Positions 57,830 to 64,000 of a stretch of DNA of 64,000 bases are shown here, in pieces. The stretch's first letter is position 1, and each line of letters opens with the position of its first letter. The notes beneath the pieces are model-generated. The model ran no database searches. It had not been told where the DNA came from and was given only the letters and a program-made list of their open reading frames with translations. This DNA is from Panax quinquefolius (Eukaryota > Streptophyta > Magnoliopsida > Apiales > Araliaceae): NCBI GenBank assembly GCA_020205615.1, contig CM035151.1, positions 39,366,977-39,430,976 on the forward strand, in the 5' to 3' direction. Both the position numbers and the translations under genes were made by a program.

Positions 57830-57831
<2 letters not shown>

Positions 57832-57888
<57 letters not shown>
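57832..57888. repeat. TA microsatellite
   Basis: Uninterrupted TA run of about 57 bases within the H leader. Confidence 0.97.
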
Positions 57889-57892
<4 letters not shown>

Positions 57893-58039
57893 CATGCGCG
57901 CTTAACAAGATGAGACAAATTAATTACAAACCCCTCAATTGTTTTTTTATATTAAGTCCTAAGCGTTCAAAGATATTTGGAATATCGAACGTCGCCTTCT
58001 AGCATGATAAAATTAATAGAGTATTAAATATTTAATATG

Positions 58040-58340
58040 AGTTTGTTGTGTCACCACAAGGCAAGTATTAAGTATTTAAGATGTTAATTTATCACATTTG
58101 ATGCTTATAAAGAAAATTGAACAATATTGTTTTGTTGTGTCACCACAAGGATGATATTTTCTTTTTGAATATATGGAGTGCTAGGTTGGACTTAACTTGG
58201 ATAATTTTGATTCTTGGATGTGCCACCACTTGATCAAAATAATCTAAGAGGCAAAAGAAAAGGAGTTGCATAGTTGATGTAATTGACAAAAGTTTTCTAC
58301 CTATTTATTTATATATAGTTTGTTGTGTCACCACAAGGCT
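58040..58340 (+). repeat. three copies of TTTGTTGTGTCACCACAAGG
   Basis: At about 58042, 58130 and 58318. Each holds the dyad TTGTG-TCAC-CACAA. A weaker relative, GGATGTGCCACCACTTG, is at about 58215. The first copy corresponds to the point where LTR F entered the related fragment (8694). Confidence 0.85.
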
Positions 58341-58560
58341 ATATACATTTGAAATGGGATCCTTATTCTCACTAGCAAATCTTTAATTAGATTTTGCTTA
58401 GAACTATATAAGTGAGGTAATATAGTTTGAAGAAAATAGTGGGAGATACCAATTTAAAACAAGACCTAATTTATTTTGGTAATTAATAAAAGAATGTATG
58501 TTAAAATGTTGTTAATTACAAATTCATTTATAGAATTTTACAATGTCTAAATTACTATCA

Positions 58561-59335
58561 ACATGCGAAACATATTTGATGTTAATTAACCTGGATCGAA
58601 TTACTTGGATTGGTTAAGGAATTGAGAATAGTTCTCATGGTGAAAAAGCTATCTTATGTCCTTAATACGCCTATCTCCGCAATGGTTGCGAATAATGCCT
58701 CGAGGAAGAGATTGCTACTTTTAGAAAGTGGCAAGATGATGCATAGATTGTCTCGATGCATCATGCTCGCATCCATGAGTAACGAGCTTGACGTCGAAGA
58801 TGAAACTATGGATGCTCCTACTATATTCCCCGCACATTAAGTAGTTGATGGTGAGGAAAGTAGGACTGATAGATATCAGATATCTAAGGAGCTCTTCCAA
58901 TCTAGAATGACCGATGACACTACAGTACAGATAAAAGTCCTTAACATTATCAATTTGATTGATCAATTAGGACAACGAATTTTGTCATGGATGGAGAGTT
59001 GAGCCAAGATTTGATCTTGCACTCACTCTCAGACTCCTTTCACAATTGTTGTGAATTTTTATATGAACAAGCTAGATATCAGCCTCGCTGATTTTCTTAA
59101 CATGTTGAAAAATGTTGAGAGTCACTATCCAACCAAGAAAGATCAAGTCTTACTGGTAGGGGCCAAAGGATCTTCTGAAAAGAAGAACGATTCAAAGAAG
59201 GTAAATAGAAAGGCATAAACAAAGGATAATAAGAACAAAACCGATATGGATAGCAAAGGAGCTTGCTTCCACCGCAATAAGCCCGGACAATCGGAAAGAA
59301 ATCTGAGAAGCATCTTGCGAGGCTAACCAAAGAAG
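58561..59335 (+). pseudogene. gag: gag of copia element H, decayed
   Basis: Motifs: NYLDWL (about 58598-58615), ELRIVLMVKKLSYVLNTPI, RCIMLASMSNEL (family identical phrase, about 58757-58792), then in other frames ILHSLSDSF-like sequence, SLADFLNMLKNVESHYPTKK and LVGAKGSSEKK. The CCHC zinc knuckle (family CFHCNKPGHWKRNC) reads CFHRNKPGQSERNL at about 59268-59309, so two zinc ligands and the His are lost. At least three stops or shifts. TNT1-94-like copia gag. Confidence 0.87.
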
Positions 59336-59389
59336 CTTAGTGAAGTTTCTTTATAATACAATTTTGTTCATGATTGAAATAAATTTTTC

Positions 59390-59610
59390 TTTAAGTCAAG
59401 GTTCTACTTGGGTATTGGATACCGACTTTGGTTATCATAAATATAGAATTATGAAGGACCAAGCGAAGTAGAAAGCTAAACAAATATAAGTAATTCTATG
59501 TGCGAAATGTAATAAAGGTTGCCATATTAGCCATAGAAACTTATAGTTTAGCAATGCCTACGAACAATCTATTAAGTAAATAAGTTGTTATTGTATTCCA
59601 GGTTCTTGTT
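59390..59610 (+). pseudogene. protease of copia element H, decayed
   Basis: STWVLDTDFGYH in the correct place; the catalytic Asp-Thr-Gly reads Asp-Thr-Asp (59418-59426). Stops follow within 20 codons, and the remaining protease cannot be followed beyond about 59600. Confidence 0.7.
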
Positions 59611-60590
59611 AAAAATATTATTTCCATTTTATTGTTGGACAATGAAATCTTTGGTATTATAATTAAGAACAATTGTTGTTCTATTTATAATAATAATATT
59701 TTGTATAGAACTGGAATATTACTTAATAAATTTTGTATACTTGACTTACATGAAAATAATTTTGTATATTGAACAAATTAGTATAAGAAAAGGAGATGAT
59801 CATTCAAAGAGTTGAATGTGTGTATTTGCTAAAATACAAGTGTGAATAATTTGAAAGGTTCAAAGAATTCAGAAGTGAAACAAATTGGCAATGTATTAAG
59901 ATTCTTTGATTAGATCAAGGAATAAATACTTGTGCAATAAGTTTCTAGATCATCTCAAATAGTTTTCTCATAATGGATACATCCCGACACGCAATAATTG
60001 ATTGATGTATCTGAATGAAAATCGTACCTTATTGGACATAGTGCGGTCCATAATGATTTTACCAACATTCCAAAGATCTTTCCGGGATAATGTCCTAGAA
60101 ATGGCTTCATATCTACGAAAATGGTAACCTCAAAATCCAGCCCCAAGACTCCATAAAAGTTATGGAAAGGGAGGATTCCTAATCTTAAGTATGTTAAGAT
60201 AAGGGGTTGTCCAACTTATGTGAAAAGGTTTCAAGGATAAGCTTGGGACAAGATTTGACATGTGTCATGATTTGTAGGACATCCTAAAGTAAGTTTAGGG
60301 TATATGTTCTATAATTCTACTTAGCAAAAGGTGTTTGTTACGAAACACGCCGCTTCTAAGATAAAGGTGTTTATCATTAAAAGGGGCTAGTGGGAGGATA
60401 ATAGATCTTGAAGAGTTCAAGAACCACAAAATACTATAAGTCAAACAAGAGAGAACTCGTAGATAGACCTATTGTACCTGGCAAACCGAATCGAATAATA
60501 GCATCAAGATACCTAGGAGGTATGGATTCATCATGGATGATGATGATGAGATACGATTATAGAAGATGATGATCCAGAGTTACATTCGAT
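59611..60590 (+). pseudogene. integrase region of copia element H, decayed
   Basis: Pre-integrase traces, including SFKELNVCI, near 59790-59880. C-terminal core in changing frames: TLLDIVRSIM (about 60031-60060), then LKYVKIRGCPTYVKRFQG (about 60184-60237), VGHPKVSLGY, TKHAASKIKVFIIKRG and EPQNT. These match the copia phrases TLLDMVRSMMSY and LKYLKIWGCPAYVKR. The DDE catalytic segment is not recognisable. Ends with a tail like YGFIMDDDDEI. Confidence 0.78.
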
Positions 60591-60629
60591 AAGGTAAGAC
60601 TTCTAGTGTGTAAAAAAGGGTCAGTGGGA

Positions 60630-61512
60630 GCGTCGTGAAATTTCTAGTATTATATGTTGATATACTACGGATAAGGAATGACATACCAATGCTACAATCA
60701 GTAAAGATAAAGTTGTCTAAACATTCCTCCATGAATGATTTGGAAGAGTATCTTAATTGGGGATATAAATCTATATAGATAGATTTAAAAAGATGCTCGA
60801 CTTAACCCAAGGAACGTATATTTATTTGATGCTAAAGTCGTTTAGCATGGCAAACTCCATGAGATGTCTCATGTCGATGAGCTATGGAGTGTATCTCTCT
60901 TTATAGTCCCCATAGACTCTTGAAAAGAGAGATCGCATGAGTGACTATCATGTATGCAATGAAATATACAAGATCTAATGTTGATCGGTCATATTCTGGA
61001 GAAGATCACTATGAGTCAGTGAAAAACATCTTAAAGTGCTTAACCCGCACTAAAGATGTGATCATATTCATGGTGGGTCTAAATTAAAACTAGAGGGCTT
61101 AACGGACTCAAGTTTTTCGTAGACGCACTAAGATGACGTAAAAATACACTTTAAGGTAAAGCGTTATCTTGAACAAAGGTGCAAAGTTGAATTGAAAGGT
61201 TCCAAACAAAGAAAGAGTTCTTTGGTTTAGTGATAAAGACAAAGTATATAGCTATAAATGAAGTTGCAAGTTGATTGTTTGGATTAAAAGTTCATTCTGT
61301 AACTAGAATAGTTCCTAAGTCTCATCTTGGATCTACACATGTGTTGTGGCACTTTCATTTGATTATTAGAATCATTGAAAGATGGGAAATCACTATAGAG
61401 ATAGTGGACTCTCATGAACAACATTACATATCCATTAACTAAAGCTTATCCAATGCCAGGATAATCGTCACTTAGAAAAGAAGAGTATGAGATACCATGA
61501 CGATTGGCTTTA
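60630..61512 (+). pseudogene. RT and RNase H remnants of copia element H
   Basis: The RT palm is mostly deleted. At 60636 the frame reads VKFLVLYVDI followed by RNDIPMLQSVKIKLSKHSSMNDLEE, where the family has YVDD and GND; the second catalytic Asp is gone. Further phrases are SIMYAMKYTRS (as VTIMYAMKYTRSNVD, about 60943-60987), SVKNILKCLTRTKDV (about 61018-61062), AVWIKS-like (61285) and the C-terminus MRYHDDWL (about 61487-61510). Many stops. Confidence 0.8.
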
Positions 61513-61527
61513 GTGCAAGTGGAAGAT
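61513..61527 (+). other. polypurine tract of element H
   Basis: GTGCAAGTGGAAGAT immediately before the LTR start TGAAAGTAG; the usual copia form is AAGTGGGAGAT. Confidence 0.85.
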
Positions 61528-63377
61528 TGAAAGTAGTATGCACACAAGCCAATCATGTTTGATGATAAAGCATATACTTTGAAACAATCTTATTCATTTA
61601 TTAATAAAAAGTATTAATTTATTAAAGGCTTTTAATTATCTACATGATGTTGTTTTATAATATGTGATAAACCCATAGTTTTAAGCAATGCTTTTAGAAT
61701 AATGATGATGACCATTCTAATGAGATCTAAATTCTTAGAAAGCTTAAAACTAAAATAGTTCCCAATCGTTGGATTACTAAATTGGGGATTAGTGAATCCA
61801 GATAGATTGGTACATACGTTGCTTTCCCATTGGATGAGGATGATTGATCTCATGATCATTTGTGTGGAGACACTAAAGCAAGTATGTAGGTGCTTATTAG
61901 AGAATAAGTTCACTGAACGTGGCTCGCTAAGGAATACCTAATGGAGTTTTACTTGCCTATCAATAGGAATTCCAGTAGTGATAGTAGTACAAGTGATCCT
62001 TGGACTTGAGATCATCATAGTATCTTGTGTATGATGAGTTATACTTTGACTTATTCCTTAAGACCCTTAGGGTATATCAAAAGGTATGCTTGGGTATAAT
62101 AAGTTGTACATGGAGATAATGTATGATCAATAAAGAACTACCACTTCTATTAAAAGAAGAGAAATGTCCTATGTGATTCTATAAATGACAACCCAGTAGT
62201 CCTTGGCCAAGGCAGAATGAAATTAGAAAGGAGTTTTTAATTTGCATTATTTGGAGTTGTGCATTTAAGAGTCGAAATACATATAATTAAATAAAATAAG
62301 ACTTGACAGTAATTCCATGTCTTATATTTAATTGGGACATTGTATGGTGGAAGGATTGAATTGTACGGTAACTATTTACTCAAAGGTTCTTTTATGATTA
62401 ATGTTGAAATCTATATTATCCGGAAAGTCGCTGATCGTTAGGGAGGCTTATCCTATTGTAGAATAAATATTATTTATTTAAATAAATTAATTGTTTAATT
62501 TATTTATTTAAATAAGATTAGAATTGTTCTAATTGATTTATTCACAACCTAGGTTTAATATGGAGAACCTAAAGGGTCACACCATAAAAGGAAGAATAAT
62601 TATTTAAGAAGTAAATGGCATAATCGTAATAATATGTTATGTAAATTTAATTTAATCTATGGTGATAGAATAAATTAAATAGCTTAATATTTATTATTTA
62701 GTATTTTAGAAATATTAAATATAAATTAATAAGAGGAGTCTTATTAATATTATTACAATTATTATTATTATTTTAATTTCTAAAAGAGTTTAGGAATTAA
62801 TTTAATATAAGTACTCTCATTTATTCCTAATTGGATTAGGAAGGAAAATTAGTTAAAGGAGTTTAATTAATTATCCTTAATAAGATTAGGGAGCCCCTTT
62901 AATTAAAAGGGTTTAATTAAATAATACCTTATTTTAATAGGGTTACTTGATATCTTTATAAGAGGAGTCTTATATAAGATATCAAATATACGTGATAATT
63001 AAAATGGTTGGAGAGTACGCTCCTTTTCTATAGAGATAGAAAAACTAGGGTTTAGCCAACCACCCATCTTCTTGAATTCTTCTTCTTCCTTGGTGGATCA
63101 CCTCTAGAGGCCAAACACTTGGGTGGCTAACGTTGATCAAAGGAAGGAACAAAACCCGGTGGATTCAAGTTGAACGCGAAAAGGATTGGAGGTGAACTTG
63201 TACCTGAGGAAGCTCGGATCTTCAAGGGTATGTTTCTTATTGATCTTTTCGTTTAATTAATAATTGTGCATAAAGGGTGATCCGGAATTATATGATTTGT
63301 AAATTTTAAACTCGATTTTACATGCTTCCACTTATTTATGCATTTTGATTACGTTCTTGAATATTACAAACCTAACA
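61528..63377 (+). repeat. 3' LTR of copia element H
   Basis: 1850 bp. Differs from the 5' LTR at few places, several of them at CAG or CTG sites (for instance GACAGTAATT against GACAAAGAATT, AAGGCAGAATG against AAGGCGTAATG). Confidence 0.95.
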
Positions 63378-63856
63378 AGATCACACCACCAATCACCGAT
63401 ATCCCATTGTTGGGGGTTGACGGTTTGCATTATCAGAGGGTCAATGTACTTAGGAGACGTTCCAACGGTGGTGGTCCCCTCGCACTATTGGAGCCCAATC
63501 CGCCACCACACGCTTTATGGGGATATGGTTTGAGATCCTTGATGATGACGGATTGGGTAGCTTGTGTCCGAGCTCCCGACTCATATGACCCAGATTGATA
63601 TAGCTTGACCCGGACAACAGTATCGGTACATATATTTATCCCAAGATTTGGGCGTAGATCCAAAGAGAGGCGAGTCATTTGTTCCTTCCAAATTTAGGGT
63701 ATGGCCCCTCGATTTGACCCATTCGGTTTTGCCGACGCAGATCCTCCTCTTTATAGGCCTGACATCCCTGTTGATAGAGATCTAGTGACTCAGGAGGAGT
63801 TACATCAGGTGGATAGGATTGAGGACGTAGACCTCGAGACCCTTGTTTTCTTCTGA
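63378..63856 (+). pseudogene. PMD gene, 3' part after copia H
   Basis: Resumes the gene broken at 54370: frame with ITPPITDIPLLGVDGLHYQ and NPPPHALWGYGLRSL, stop at 63596-63598. Then a frame from ATG 63701 reading MAPRFDPFGFADADPPLY and ending ETLVFF, stop 63854-63856. PMD proteins often have a Pro-rich charged C-terminal tail. The join to the left part is not in frame by simple removal of H. Assignment rests mainly on position and composition. Confidence 0.55.
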
Positions 63857-63861
63857 TGTAT

Positions 63862-63969
63862 ATTCTCATTATATCTTTTAATAGGCCTCTTTTAGATATT
63901 GGGTGGTTATTCCCCATTCTCGCTATATCTTTTGATAGGCCTCTATTAGTAGTAGGGCGGATGTGCCCC
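63862..63969. repeat. two-copy tandem duplication, 54-base period
   Basis: ATTCTCRYTATATCTTTTRATAGGCCTCT followed by TAG and GGGYGG...CCCCAT, at 63862 and 63916. Lies just after the last PMD stop, so it would be in the 3' UTR. Confidence 0.85.
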
Positions 63970-64000
63970 ATTTCCTTGTATTTGTAGCTGTACAGAGCTG

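Larger units (their letters stand above)
56237..58560 (+). other. long non-coding leader of element H
   Basis: About 2.3 kb without an open frame of note. Contains homopolymer A/T runs, an AT-rich hairpin array with a 95-base period (56690-57235), a TA microsatellite and three TTGTGTCACCACAA motifs. A relative of its 57.0-58.06 kb part occurs at 7761-8694. Confidence 0.8.
54371..63377 (+). mobile_element. Ty1/copia element H
   Basis: 9007 bp, LTRs 54371-56222 and 61528-63377, ends TGAAAG...CTAACA. Primer site TGGCATCAGAGCC at 56224-56236, polypurine tract 61513-61527. Long leader (56237-58560), then decayed gag, protease, integrase, RT and RNase H in copia order. It inserted into the PMD gene. 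Flanking five bases are GTATC (left) and AGATC (right), matching at three of five, so the target duplication is imperfect. LTRs are nearly the same while the coding part is wrecked. Confidence 0.95.

Overview
The window is repeat-rich plant nuclear DNA. It is AT-rich, has no ordinary single-copy gene that I can recognise, and is built almost entirely from nested LTR retrotransposons with very long LTRs (about 1.9 to 4.2 kb). The Gag-Pol remnants are plant Ty3/gypsy chromovirus type (Tekay/Del-like) plus one Ty1/copia element. A plant-mobile-domain (PMD) gene and initiator-Met-tRNA primer sites also point to a flowering plant; I cannot name the species. I label elements A to H.

Layout. 1-7760: Ty3 element A, plus strand, entered inside gag; decayed gag-protease-RT-RNase H-integrase, then its 3' LTR. 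7761-8694: piece of a copia leader, same family as H. 8695-47666: a nest. LTR fragment F is split by E (8886-46227, minus, duplication TGTGC). E is split by B (10206-40760, plus, duplication AAGTC). B is split by C (16453-33617, minus, right end deleted). C is split by D (22020-30574, minus, duplication TTATA). 47667-49018: start of another LTR-like sequence (G). 49021-49777: compound TA minisatellite. 49778-52868: unassigned sequence with a dense field of short hairpins. 52869-54370 and 63378-63856: a broken PMD gene, split by the copia element H (54371-63377).

What works together. A and B have all Ty3 domains, but each is broken by stops, frameshifts or deletions. D keeps gag, zinc knuckle, protease and C-terminal integrase but has lost the RT core. 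C and E carry no coding sequence, so they can only have moved using proteins from relatives; E shares long LTR modules with D. B has an additional acidic/coiled-coil reading frame between its primer site and gag.

Most interesting. (1) The LTRs of A and B, otherwise dissimilar, each end with a 20-codon lysine-rich reading frame after a CAG acceptor-like site; most codons for shared residues differ only synonymously. (2) The hairpin field at 50.5-51.8 kb has stems that change in a compensating way around similar loops. (3) E is almost only LTR (3.2 kb LTRs, 327-bp interior). (4) LTR-pair differences cluster at CAG/CTG sites, which may be a sequencing-consensus artefact and would affect the pseudogene calls.
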